Assembly (NCBI RefSeq): GCF_046630445.1 | Contig: NC_092341.1 | Span: 27,046,001-27,110,000 of the forward strand | Source of the DNA: Rutidosis leptorrhynchoides | Lineage: Eukaryota; Streptophyta; Magnoliopsida; Asterales; Asteraceae | Direction of reading: 5' to 3' | DNA: 64,000 bases | Shown: one piece after another, positions 49,282 through 61,900 of the stretch | How the letters are laid out: the number at the start of each line of letters is the position of its first letter | Position numbering within the stretch: the first letter of the stretch is position 1 | The notes under the pieces: model-generated | Seen by the model: the letters and a program-made list of their open reading frames with translations, nothing else | Database searches by the model: none | What the model was told of the DNA's origin: nothing | Position numbers and translations under genes: made by a program

Positions 49282-51588
49282 ATGGCGCCACTCGTCTCAA
49301 AGACCACCAAAACCACCAAGAGCACGAAGGCAACTGAAACAACCTCATCAAAAACAACACTTGAACCAATCGATGAAAATCTCATTGAAAACATAGTAGT
49401 TGATCAGTTAACTCTTGAAGAGACTTCTGTTGAAGAAGAAGATCATTTGAACACTGACACGGCAGATGATCAAGTTCATGAAACCATACCACGATTGAGA
49501 AAACCATTGATGGGAGGTTCCAGCACAGGAATATGGAAGGCCAGGAGAGGAACACATAATGTCTCTTTCAAGAAGACTTCTGATGTGAACGCTAGGCATA
49601 ACAGCAAAGGAAAGTCAATTTCCAAATCATAATTGTCCAAGCTATTCAATCAGTTGAATGCTTTAGTTGATGATACAGACAATCAACACAATGATGAGGG
49701 ATTTTTGGACGATGATTGGAATTTTGAAGAAGAAGGTGAACAGTTCTTTATGACTGAAGAAATGGCAAGCAAGTTACTGGATGGAATTTTAACTAAAACA
49801 GCGCCATCACGATTTTAACAAAAGTTAGCACAACCAACCATCCGTGCAACAGCTGTGGATAATTTGTTTGCTTTAATTACTGGTGATGAAGCTATCAAAC
49901 CACCAGCAATGGCAGAATCAACACAGTGTTTTATTCCTCGAATTTCAGATTATCCGTTACCAAGAAATTTGGGAATTCCATCAATCGGTGTTTATGATGG
50001 TACAACAGATCCGGAGGATTTTCTAACTATGTTTGAAGGAGTTATGAGGTTGCAGCATTGGGAAGATGAAACTGCGTGCCATATGTTTCCAATGGTACTA
50101 CAAAAAATGGCACGCGAGTGGTTTGCTAGCTTTCCACCAAGGAGTATTACCAGTTTCCTCGATTTTGAGGGCAAAGTTTGTGATGCAGTATCAGAGTTTG
50201 AGAAGCTGCACGTTGTCACATCTTGATGCACATGAGATAACATTGCGTCAGAATGAATCATTGAGTGATTTCATGAAGCGTTATACAATTGAATGTCAGA
50301 AAATACCAGACATACCAGAGTCTCAGCTTGTTTCAGGATTTATATTTTGTCTCGATCAGCAACGTTTTGGACGACTAATTCATTCTTTGCGTTATGATAT
50401 TCCAAAGACATTGCATCAAGCATTAGGTATTGCTCAGAAGCATTTACGAGCAGGTGAAATGGGATATCCAAGAGTGGATAATTATCAGAGAAATTTCAGG
50501 CAGCAAGGCAGAGAGCGGAATAGGAATGACAATTATCAAAGGTAACGGGGCTATGACAATAATTACCAGCAACAGCAGAGCGGTTGGAGAGGAAATAATC
50601 ATCCAAATGAAAATTATCACCATCGAAAGCCATTAGACAGGCATCCACTTATTATGGCATTAACAAAAACTCCAAAAGAAATCTTGTTCACAGAGCCAAT
50701 TAACCGCCAATGGAGGAGCATTAGGGACCACAGAGTGACAAGTGGTGTGACTTCCATGAGCCATATGGACATGAAACAGATAATTGCAAGTCATTAATGA
50801 GAGAGATCATTGCAAAGATCAAGGCTGGCGAGCTGAATCATCTTTTGCCAGGAAAAAAGTATTGACGAAATGATCCAAACAAACGTTTTGCTTGGCAGGG
50901 AAAAATGCGTCACGGAGGACGGCATGATTGGAACAGAAGAGAAGAACGAAATGATGAAAGGGATCCAACTCCAGAAATGCACATTAAGGTCATATGGAAT
51001 GAGGAGCAGGAAAATGAAGTAGACGGAGAATGCCGTACGGAGAGCTGGATGTATGCTCTAATCATATTCCATACCATTCCAAATAGGCGCCTTTCAGAAG
51101 AACCTGTGGTCATTTCAGATGTAATAGCAAACAGAAACATCACTCGCATTTATACTGACACAGGTAGTGAAGCAGATATTTTGTATTTGCATTGTTTTAA
51201 GGAATATCCGTTCACCGTGAAGGATCGGCTACGCTACACGAACTTAAAGATTGCTGGTATCATGGGTGAATCAATAAAAGCAGTTAGTAAAGTAAAACTG
51301 GATGTCACACTAGGAACACACCCTTTGGTCCGTACAGAAATTGTGGACTTTACAGTTCTTGATGGCAGATCACGGTTCAGTGCGTTGTTCGGTAGGCGGA
51401 CCCTTCGCAAGTTCGGAGCAATTACATCTACACCGCATGCAGAATTGCGGTTCCCAACACCAAACGGTGTAACAGCGATACACTGCGAAAATTTTGGACC
51501 ACCAAGGGAGAGATTAGTTGTTCATGAAGCTCCAGGAAATTTTGTCAGGGGGAATCATCAAGGCAGTTGTTTAGTAGAAAAGATGTGA
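49282..51588 (+). pseudogene. Gag-protease of element C (Tat type), broken
   Basis: Follows the LTR without a leader: the ATG at 49,282 overlaps the primer-site-like TGGCGCC. The N-terminal part (49,282-49,632) is Thr/Lys-rich and ends at a TAA, and reading continues in frame through further stops. The gag capsid domain is at ~49,910-50,480 (RISDYPLPRNLGIPSIGVYD, YDGTTDPEDFL, MAREWFASFPPRSI, ETKRY-like FMKRYTIECQ) with a frameshift near 50,200. One zinc-knuckle-like WCDFHEPYGHETDNC lies at ~50,743-50,790 in the first frame. The protease is at 50,905-51,588: IYTDTGSEADILY holds the active-site Asp, and RFSALFGRRTLRKFGAI is the flap/helix end. The fragment ends with the protease, without any reverse transcriptase. 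Several stops and at least two frameshifts make it non-functional. Confidence 0.82.
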
Positions 51589-52676
51589 ACGGGTACTTCA
51601 AACCACCTAAAATGTGTCAACATTGAAAGCAGGACGCACTACGGTACACGGAAGACAGTATAACAGCATGAATCTCGTAGAACAGTTTTTATCACATTTT
51701 TAATTTTCATCAGTTCAAGCAACAACACAATACACTTTTTGTAATTTTCTGATTGGGACTTGATCACCCCATGCGAAGATATTACACAAAAATGTTGTAT
51801 GTGTGACAGTATTATCAATAAAATTTTAAATTTTTCTTACGCACAGCATTACGCGTTACGAATGTAAAGCATAACATTCATTCCTACCCACATAAGGTAA
51901 GGCATTTTTATGTCCCCGATGGTAGAAGCTCTTGTGTCAACATTATAGACACAAGGGATCGGCTAGCATAAGGTGTTTACTTCGATAGAGGGCACCGAGG
52001 CAAAACTAAAGATCTCATAATGTCATGACATACAGAATGGTTTATCACAACGGCATAAATCCATTTATAACTTGTAAACAGAAAATATTAAATACAAATA
52101 TATTTTATAAAGCCGCACAAAATCTAAGCGCAACACGCTAGACGGAACATTGCTAGTTCCATAAACAGAATTTTCTCTAACACATTTTTTAATTTTTATA
52201 ACATATAGACAGAATACCATCATTATGATTCATTCACATCCTATTTCAGAAGTTATCAAAAGACTTCTCGATATTTCTTAATAACATAATTCAGTTAATG
52301 CAGAACGGAAAACGGATACATTATTTACGCAGCAATCATAGAATTATACAGGATTTGCTCAATACAAACCAGATATACAATTTTTAACCTAAATATACAA
52401 TGACATTTAGGTAGCAGTGTACTTTAGATCCATAAAAGAGAATTTTATGATGATACATTATGGACAACGAACGACGGATAACAGTTCAATACATAATCAA
52501 AAATCAGTTTAAGACAAACATAATTTCATATGACATGATATATGAAATTCACATACGTATAGCAGCAATATCATAAAAGTAACAGAGCATGCTAGCATTA
52601 AGCATAACAACAGTATATATACACAAATTATCAGCATCAAGTTATTACATATTATTATTACAGAGAAAATATGTTC
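51589..52676. other. Untranslated stretch between gag-protease and antisense gene of element C
   Basis: Takes the place of the missing pol. It contains CCCCGATGGTAGAAGC (51,914-51,929) followed by an 8-bp stem, CTTGTGTC (51,931-51,938) with GACACAAG (51,948-51,955), in the same position as a similar run in element G. The rest is AT-rich without a coding frame. Confidence 0.55.
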
Positions 52677-54999
52677 TTAAATGGGCACATCCAAAATATC
52701 CTTCACCGACACTTCCTCTTTAGCACAAACCTCATTTATGGAATCAATTTTCAAGGATGTTACTTCAGTAATGGCCAACTGCAGCTTGACATCAGTATCT
52801 GGTTTCATGTGTTTTGAAATAGCATCTGGTAAAGGGTCAGGCTTCACAGGCAGGGCATTCAAAATTTCCTCCATTGCATCTGCAAGATCACATTCTGTAG
52901 ATGCCACTAAATACCTGTTGAAAGTTTCACCCACAAGTTTAGAACCCAACACCCTATGCACAAGGCCATGGATACCAGCTTTTAAACCAGTAAAGTATTT
53001 CTTAACATTAGCAGCAGCAGCAATCTTCTCCTCCAACAATTGATTCTTCTCATCAAGCAACTTCTTCAACTCTTCATTTTCCTTCACTAGCTTATCCTTC
53101 TCTTCCATGCATTTTTCTTTTTCTACTCTCTCTGCAACACATTTTGTTTTCACCACCTGCAATAACTCCTCCTTTTTCTTAACAACATCCTCTACAGTCT
53201 TCAGCTTTGAAATGGCATCTTTCAAGTCAACTTCAAGCCCCTTTACCTTGTTGGCATTATGCATAGCATTGGCAATAATAGTATCTTGGGCTTTTTGCAT
53301 TTTAAGCCCATGAATCACATGTTGATTCAGAAGTACTAATGCTGCAGCAGTGGATTGATAGCTTTGTTTATGCGTCATGGTGGACAGAGATGAAGATAAA
53401 TCAGTAATGGTGCTTGCCTACAAGGAATTCAGTAATGCTGATAAGAAAACAATTATTAGTGAAACAGTGTCCTTAGATTATAAATCTTATAAAAACTACC
53501 TTCAAAAAATCAGCAAAATCATCAGATTTGTTACTAGGATCATCAAGAAAGGCTTGTAGTCCGTTTAATGATATGGATGGTGGTTGAGTGGAAGCAGAGG
53601 ATTGTGTGGTATCAGTCCCTTTCGATGTATGCAGAGTTCTGAATGGCGGAGTTTCAAACGAATCAACATCACCAGTTTCCTCATTATCATCATCAGTGTC
53701 GTCTTCAACATCAACAGTTTTATTGCTCTCAGGATCCTTCCAAGCAAAAGCATCAACTACATCATCTGGAAGAACCAATCCTATATAATGAAAAAGCAAA
53801 TAAATATACAATAGAGCTTCAACATCAAATTATTAATATACTTATGCAGACATAGTGAAGATATATACTTCTCTTTTTTGGTTTGTCAGCAGCTTCACCT
53901 ATTGGACGTTTCCCCTCACGCTTTGAACTTTTACCAGCCTTCTTGGCGCTGGACGGATCAGGGGTGACTTCAACAATTTCAACATCAGGAGATGGTTGAA
54001 CGGTACCACCATCTCCACCCTCAGCAGATCGCTCTGGGCTTTTCAGTTGCTATTCAAAAGCAGCATCTTGGGCTTTCTCCACCTCAATTTTAGCAGGGGT
54101 TTTGGGTGATTCAGACACAATCAAAGGATCAAGATTGGTCTTCTTGAAGGTTCTGTAAACCTGCATTACTTCTCCTGCAATCAGATAATATACAAACAAA
54201 CAGAAACACATATAAGAACATACACAACTCAGGACAGCATAACAAATAACAGAATATATCAATAAAGGTGCCTACCACGGCCTTCCCAGTGCAGCACCGG
54301 TGTATATCCAGAACGCCAGTTGTTACTCATTTTACAGAGAACCAATATGGCTTCATAATCATCATATGACCTTTGTGGAAATTTGAATGTCTTCAAAGTA
54401 CTAAGAATAAACCTTTCATCCTCAGATAATGTGTTGGATTTGCTAACTCCTATGGTAGTTTTTCTCCAACCACGAACACATGCCCAGGCATCTTGAACAA
54501 CCCTTTCATTAAAAAAGAAATAGGGATCTTTCTAGTTCTTTAAAGAACTTTCTTTCACCCCAGTAAATGCCTTGTTCGGCTTACAATCAAATGTATACCA
54601 GCATTTGCTAACTAATCTAGTTCTAAATAATTCATGGAATATATTTACGTTGGGATTTTCTCCTACAGAATTACAGTACATTTCAAAAAGAATAATTTTT
54701 TGTAAACCTAATGGATGAACTTGACTAACACCTATCCCATAGTGGGCAAGAATTTGTTGAAGAAAGGAAGAAAGAGGAATGCGGAGGTTTCCTACAGTTA
54801 GTTGCAATTTATAGAGGGTAATCATCTTTTGTGGCGGTTTATTGGCCCTATCGCTAGGTGAAGGTACAATAGGATTCAACAATCCAAGATATATGTGTTT
54901 CTTACATAACTGCTCAATATCGGCTTCCGTGATACTGGAAGGGATGGTGCTAACTTCACGATTGTCTCTTTGAGAAGACGTGCTGCTGGATTCGGCCAT
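52677..54999 (-). pseudogene. Spliced antisense gene of element C, PF04195-like domain, two stop codons
   Basis: Four exons on the minus strand: 54,999-54,276, 54,174-53,869, 53,780-53,500 and 53,417-52,677. All junctions are GT-AG and the phases (1, 1, 0) agree, giving a 683-residue frame interrupted by TAG at 54,532-54,534 and by TAG near 54,050. Exon 1 has the 'putative gypsy type transposon' domain (GNLRIPLSSFLQQILAHYGI, QVHPLGLQKIILFEMYC). Exon 2 is Pro/Lys-rich with a basic KPKKR end. Exon 3 is acidic and Ser/Thr-rich. Exon 4 is a long coiled coil with a conserved C-terminal part, like the last exon of the G gene. Overall similarity to G is in layout and in domain, with strong divergence in the linkers. 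G has one intron fewer. Function unknown. Confidence 0.82.
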
Positions 55000-55146
55000 G
55001 GTAGTACGAAAAATGAAAATTCAAACAGAAGAAAAGATGAATAATCACTGACCTTATACTTGACGGATTGCTAAATTGAATAAATGGCAAGATATCTTCA
55101 CAGCAAATAAACAGTTTTTGAAAAAGGAAAAAGGTAAAGGGTCGGA

Positions 55147-55198
55147 CTATTTATAGTCAAGCAAATGAATAATAAAGGGATGAGATTAAGACACGTGT
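55147..55198 (-). promoter_or_regulatory. Candidate promoter of the antisense gene in element C
   Basis: On the minus strand, ACACGTGT (55,198-55,191) then after 35 bp CTATAAATAG (55,156-55,147), about 150 bp ahead of the antisense ATG at 54,999. The LTR of the same element uses the same pair of words for its sense promoter. Confidence 0.6.
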
Positions 55199-55405
55199 AT
55201 GGGACAGATCAATAGAGCAAACAATTTAAACTTTGAAAATAAATTAAAAAGATTTTGGGGGCAAATTCATGATTGATAAAATGACGTCAGAGCAGAAAAT
55301 CAGACGGCTACAACAGTTTTGTGTCTTCGAGGAAAAAGGCATATGTTATTTTTAGTTTAATGACTTTATTTTTTACAAACATAAAGACATTAAACTGGGG
55401 GGACT

Positions 55406-56029
55406 TAATGGTGTATCCTAGGAGATACACGCATAAAAACATCAGTTTCATGCAAAAAAACTCGATCAAAGAGCACAAGACATAATGAAATTTGGCAGTT
55501 TTCAGAGTTTGCCGCCCAGCGTACAGCAGGCCGTCCAGCGTCAAGCGTAAGCCCTGCAGGCAGCTTCTATGCATAAGCCCTTTAGCTCAGCGCGTGAACG
55601 GCACGCAGCCACGTCAGCACACGCCACCGACCTTCCGGATATTTCGTGTAACAGAACCACTCAGTAATTGACACGTGTATCTCGAGAATTTCGGACATTC
55701 TACGCCTATAAATAGACCCCCTGGATCACCACATTTCACATCATCATTCTGATCTGAACTTCAGTTATAGAGAAGTACACTTTCTCTCTCACACAGTTCT
55801 TTCTCACTCTAAAACAACATTAGCCGCTTAGCAGCAGTGCGCTAGACGGATCTTTACAGATTGATCCACAGATTGATTGAGGCCACCCCACAGATCTCAC
55901 ATCAGTGTTCCGGGTCTGCAGAGATTATTTCTCGAGGGCAAACAACAATCAACAGTATACGCCACACGCTGAGCAGCTAACTTTCTGTACTAGTACCTTA
56001 CAGCCGCTATACAGAAAATCGTACTAACA
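55406..56029 (+). repeat. 3' LTR of element C
   Basis: 624 bp after the polypurine tract. It has ACACGTGT (55,671-55,678) and TATAAATAG (55,707-55,715) as in the 5' copy. It ends GTACTAACA against the target duplication GGTAC. Confidence 0.88.
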
Positions 56030-56034
56030 GGTAC

Positions 56035-56937
56035 CCTGTTACGTAGTGTTAGAACACACGCTAAAATAGAAAATACATTTCATCTGCCGACAGTAGCGAA
56101 CCGTCCGAATGAGGGCACGTCTAGCCCGCATGGATCCATACAACATATGTTCACGCTCACACCCCTAAGTGTAACTAATGATAATTGAATTGAGGATTTT
56201 CGTTCAAACTCTCACGTGGAATGTTTATTTCGTACTTGTGTTCAAAGTATAAATATAAGTAGCATAAATGTATATGTTTCTCATCCCATGTTTTAAAAGA
56301 ATAAAAGTTGTTGAGAAGGTGGGACTATGATCTCACCTTGAGTGCACGGTTTAAAAGGTACTTCACAAAGTAACCTGTGCAAAGAACAATACTAGTCTTG
56401 ACCTAAACAAATAGATTGTATCAATAACGGTAATCACAATCGGTCAAAGTCGTTCAATTAGTTCCATGGCTCGTTACGACTCGATTATATATGACATGTG
56501 AATCACGTTGTCAAGTTTCATGCAAGATATAAGTATAAAAGCATGTTAGAACGATTGCATATGTGTTTGGTTAAGTTTGAATAAAAGTCAACTTTGGTCA
56601 AGTCAAAGTCAAAGAAAAAGTCAACACGTTCGGGTCGGGTCCCGAACTATTTTTCTGAGGTTTTTAATCATATATAAGCATGTTGGTCAAGTTTCATGTT
56701 AATCGGAGGTGCGTAGCATAGTTAGAATTAAACGAAAAAGTGAAATTTTGGACAGCCGAGTTTGAAGTGCCGTTCAAGGTATTGGAGCGCCGCTCCATGT
56801 ATCTGTTCAGCAATCTGGGCAGTTTGAACACTTAATGCACAAATCTAACTTCAAACAACCATAACTAATGAATCGTAAACATTCAAAACACGTATCTTAT
56901 ATCGTTGGAAAGGTAATTTAACGAGGAATACAACTAA
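56035..56937 (-). repeat. 5' LTR of element B, second part
   Basis: Continues the LTR after C (GGTACCCTGTTACG...) and matches 31,724-32,635. One GC-rich repeat of the doublet is decayed here (TTTGAAGTGCCGTTC, ~56,761), the other is intact. It is cut by element D at 56,938 after ACTAA. Confidence 0.87.
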
Positions 56938-58899
56938 TGTAACAACCCAAACCAAACCATGAACAACCCGCGTAAAATGTGAAATAAAAAAAAATTATGC
57001 TGTTCAGTTGGTGGCGCGGCACGCCAGGTATTCGCGCAGTGCGCGGAATCACCTGGACAGCCCGCTGTCTCCGGAAGTCAATTACACGAAAATGTTTGAC
57101 CTTTTTCCGACATAATTAGACAAAACGCTTTCAACCACATACTCATACATGTAAAACTATCATGTTCCATTAATAAAATTAATTTTACAAAGCGGGGCCC
57201 ACACGACCCAAATTACAAGTTTAATACATAACGCGAGTTTCGACCACAAAAAGTTTAAATGCCAAACGACACATCGAGCATGGTGTTTGGGGTTAAACTA
57301 CCCAAGTCTCGGTCGAACTTCCAAAAGCTATAATCCCGAGCCACTAATCCAAGCGAATACCTTTGCCCTTATCCAAGCCGGATCCTAAAATGGTAAACAA
57401 CGAGAGGGTAAGCTAACGCTTAGTGAATGCAATAATTATACATATACATATATAATATACCTACTTGCAAAGCACTTACACAAATACCTCATACACTCTA
57501 GCAATATATATAGCATACCATCGCAAGTATAACTCTAAACCCTCCAAGATCACAAGCTAGCGCAACAATAGCATATATATAACCTGAATAATTTAACATG
57601 CTACACTACAACGCATAATCATGGTTAACCAATAACACAAGGGAATGGTACTTCGAATTTCCCATCGGTGTTCGTAACAACCGTTAGTGTACAACGAAAT
57701 ATATCACTAACCCCTAGGCGACACGGACAACGAAATATCCGTTCAAGCAATCGTTAGTGTACAACGAAATATATCACTAACTCTTGGGCAATTTGGACAA
57801 CGAAATATCCATCGCTAGTGTACAACGAAATATATCACTAACTCTTGGTGGTATAGACACGTATACCCGGCCCCATCCCCCACCCTACAAATAGATACAT
57901 TATATACACACATGTATAATCATTCCACTCACCTTACGCCTTTGGTGAATCGATAAACCAAGCTTGAAACTTCAAGGTAACACACCTATTACAATGTACA
58001 CATAATCAACACCCATTCAAGTTGGTCAAACTCGCAACACTCACCATCACTAGGTCGTTTTGACCCATTTGGATACTTAACCCTAAAATTGGGTCAACTC
58101 ACACCCAAAACCCTAACATTAGCCAAGATAGGTTTAAAACACATTTCAACACTAGGTTTATGCATTAATCACAAACATTAACTAACTTAGGTCCATTTTG
58201 ACCCATTTGACCAATTAAAGTCAACATACCCATTTCGGATCATCCACTAACCCACACAACGCCCATTTACATATATATAGGTGTGCTAGCAATTTACTAA
58301 CTAATTTAAGTTCATAAACATCAATTTAACACTTTGAAAACCCTAGTTAGTCATCTTTGAGTCTTCTCGACCCAATTTCACCCAAAACCCCCAATTCACC
58401 CACAAATGGGTTTTAAGTTCATCATCTACCCCAAACCCTAACCCTTAATCAAAATAAAATCAAGAAATCAAGATTAGAGCATACCACTACCACCAAAACG
58501 TAGCTAGAGGGAAGATGAACGACTTTAGAACTCGCACTAAGACCCGATTCAACCTCCTTCTTCCTTTAATGGAGCTCTCTCACTCTAGAACTTCCTCTCT
58601 CTCTCTAGGATTTAATGGAAAGTGATAAGGTAGATGGAAATGGAGTAAATGAGACTCCAACAACTGATCCCAAGCCTTAAAGTCGGGTCCCATGTGAATT
58701 TACCAAAAAGCCCTTAAAATATCTCATTTAAAAGCAAGAGAAGAGCTGTCAGCCTGTAATGGATCGGCGCGCCATAATTCGGCGCGGCGCGCAGATAGCC
58801 TGGGCAGAATTCTTTTCTCTTTTTAAAATATACAAAGAAAACCCCACAACTTGAATAACTTAATTTCACATATGTACAATGAAATATTTGGGTCTTACA
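56938..58899 (-). repeat. 3' LTR of element D
   Basis: 1,962 bp; TGTAACAACCC...GGGTCTTACA on +, that is TGTAAGACCC...GGTTGTTACA in element sense. It contains a tandem repeat (57,682-57,845) and GC-rich doublets near both ends (57,013-57,046 and 58,764-58,792). Confidence 0.88.
57682..57845. repeat. Tandem repeat inside the D LTR
   Basis: About 2.4 units of 70 and 62 bp starting CGTTAGTGTACAACG at 57,681, 57,751 and (as CGCTAGTG) 57,813. Within each unit the word ACAACGAAATAT recurs, five times in all. It lies in the LTR, so a second copy would be expected in the 5' LTR outside the window. Confidence 0.75.
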
Positions 58900-58911
58900 A
58901 CTCTCCCCCAC

Positions 58912-61900
58912 TTATTCGGATTGCGTCCTCACAATCCAAGCCGCATGACAAGAAGGAAGATAAACCAACACGAACTCTTCGGGTTCCCATGTAAACTCGG
59001 AACCTTTACTATGACGCCATTGAACCTTAAAGGTCCTCACCTCCTTATTACGCAACATTTTCACTTTCTCATCAAGTATAGCAATCAGCTCTTCAACATA
59101 TTCTAACTTGTTGTTTAGTTCAATTTCGTCTAATGACATCCATGAGGAATCAACCGCAAGACACTTACGAAAATGGGAAACATGAAATGTGTTATGGATC
59201 CCCGCAACTTCTTCGGGAAATTCCAATCGATATGCAACTTCACCAACACGAGCTAAAACCTTAAATGGCCCAATAAACCGAGGAGCTAACTTTCCCCGTT
59301 TTCGAAATCGAATAATACCCTTCCATGGAGAAACCTTAAGCATCACCATATCACCTCCTTGAAACTCGATCGGTCACCTACGTTTATCGACATAAGATTT
59401 TTGTCTATCTTGCGCCGCCTTTAAACGAGCCCGAATCATATCTATTTTACTATTTGTCTCCAATACCAAGTCGGTGCTCCCGACTTCCCTTTGACCCACT
59501 TCGCCCCAACAAATCGGGGTCCGACACCTTCTACCATATAACATCTCATATGGCGGCATTCCAATACTAGTGTGAAAACTATTATTGTACGAGAATTCCA
59601 CCAAAGGTAAATGTTCATCCCAACTACCATCGAAATCAATAATACACGCACGTAACATATCTTCCAACATTTGATTCGTACGTTCGGTTTGACCATCCGT
59701 TTGAGTATGGTACGCCGTGCTCATATTCACCCTCGTACCCATATCTTCATGAAACTTCTTCCAAAATCGAGAAGTAAAACGCGTGTCCCGATCTGAAACA
59801 ATAGACGCAGGAACGCCGTGTCTCGATATCACCTCCTTAATGAACATCTTCGCGAGTGCCTCCGATGTAATTGCTTCTTTAATAGGAAGAAACAATGCAC
59901 TCTTCGTCAATCTATCGACAATCACCCAAATAGTGTCAAATTGGGTTCTTGCCGTTTTCGGCAACTTGGTAATAAAATCCATGGTAATATGCTCCCACTT
60001 CCACATCGGAATTTCTAGCGGTTGCAACTTACCATACGGCTTTTGGTGTTCGGCTTTAACTTGCAAACACGTGATGCATTACTCAACAAACTTAACAACG
60101 TCGCGTTTAATGCCCGGCCACCAATAATCTTTCCTCAAATCATGGTACATCTTCGTCGCACCCGGATGTATGGAATACTTAGACTTGTGCGCCTCATCAA
60201 GAAGCACCTTTCGGAAATCACCCATCTTAGGCACCCACACTCTTTCTTGAAAAGACAACAAACCACGCGAACCCATCGTAATGAATTTCGATTGCCCCAC
60301 AATTCGTTCCGCATGCTTGTTGTGAACGTAAGCCTTTATTTGAATCACACCAAGTTTTTCAAGAAAATCGTTAGTAATAATCATACGTAACAATCCCAAT
60401 CGTAACGCCGGATGTTGACTCTTTCGACTTAACGCATCCGCGACTACATTCGTCTTGGCCGGATGGTAAAGTATTTCACAATCATAATCTTTCACCACGT
60501 CCATCCACCTACGTTGACGATGATTCAAATCCCGTTGATCAAAAAGATGTTTCAAACTCTTGTGATCCGAATAAATCGTACACTTGACACCATACAAGTA
60601 GTGGAGCCAAATTTTCAAAGCATGAACCACTGCCGCTAATTCAAGATCATGAGTCGGGTATCTCTTTTCATGTTCCTTTAATTGACGAGAGGCGTAAGCA
60701 ATGACTTTACCTCATTGCATTAGAACACACCCGTGCCCATTCAAAGAAGCATCACAAAAAACCGTCATATCATCTACAACTTTCGGCAACACTAAGACCG
60801 GAGCTTGACACAATTTCTCTTTCAACAATTGAAAAGCGATTTCTTGCTCGTTCTCCTAATTGAACCTCGTATTCTTCCTTGTCAACTTAGTTAATGGAGA
60901 AGCAATCTTTGAAAAGTCTTGGATAAACTGATGATAATAACCGGCCAATCCGAGAAAACTTCGGATTTCCGTAGGCGTAGTCGGTTGTCCCCAACTCTTC
61001 ACCGTCTCTATCTTCCCCGGATCTACTTGAATACCATTCTTGTTCACAATATGGCCAAGGAATTGAACTTCCCTTAGCCAAAATTCACATTTTGAGAACT
61101 TAGCATATAACTTCTCTTTTCTCAAAGTCTTCAACACCTCGCGTAAATGATGTTCGTGTTCCTTCATACCCTTAGAGTAGACAAGAATATCGTCAATGAA
61201 CACAATTACTGACTTGTCCAACATAGGTTGGCACACTCGGTTCATAAGATCCATGAATGTCGCCGGTGCATTCGTAAGACCAAAAGGCATAACTACAAAC
61301 TCAAAATGCCCGTAACGCGTACGAAAAGCCGTTTTCTCAATATCTTCCTCACGGACCCGCATTTGGTGATAGCCGGACCGTAGGTCAATTTTAGAGAAAT
61401 ACGTCGCACCTTGGAGTTGATCAAATAAATCGTCAATCCTAGGCAATGGATAACGGTTCTTGATTGTCACTTTGTTCAACTCCCGATAATCAATGCACAT
61501 ACGCATACTTCCGTCTTTCTTTTTCACGAATAAAACCGGAGCACCCCAAGGCGAAGCACTTGCTCGAATAAAACCCTTCTCAAGTAACTCTTGGGTTTGA
61601 TTTAACAATTCTTGCATTTCCGTCGGCGCTAAACAATAAGGAGTTTTAGCAATGGGAGTAGCTCCCGGAACCAACTCAATGCGAAATTCAACTTGTCTTT
61701 CCGCCGGAACACCCGGTAACTCATCCGGAAAAACGTCTTCAAATTCACTTACCACCGGAATTTCACGAATAGGTGGTGGCTCATCACGAGTATCGACAAC
61801 ATGGGCAAGAAAAGCCATGCCACCACTAACGAGGAAACGACATGCCCGTGCAAAAGTGCATACCGGTATAGGTCTTCTACGTTTATCGCCATGAATAATT

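Larger units (their letters stand above)
48658..56029 (+). mobile_element. Element C: Tat-lineage element with gag-protease and antisense gene, no polymerase
   Basis: Plus orientation, 7,372 bp, perfect target duplication GGTAC (48,653-48,657 and 56,030-56,034) in the B LTR, with the empty site visible at ~31,720. LTRs are 623 and 624 bp with about 25 differences by eye (~4%). Order: LTR, primer-site-like TGGCGCC (49,283), damaged gag-protease (49,282-51,588), ~1.1 kb untranslated, antisense four-exon gene (52,677-54,999), polypurine tract (TAAACTGGGGGGACTT, ending 55,405), LTR. Reverse transcriptase, RNase H and integrase are absent. The layout is that of element G minus pol. Confidence 0.9.

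Noticed and set aside
58400-58450. Telomere-like AACCCTAA words in the D LTR
   Set aside because: Only scattered single words, not a tandem array.
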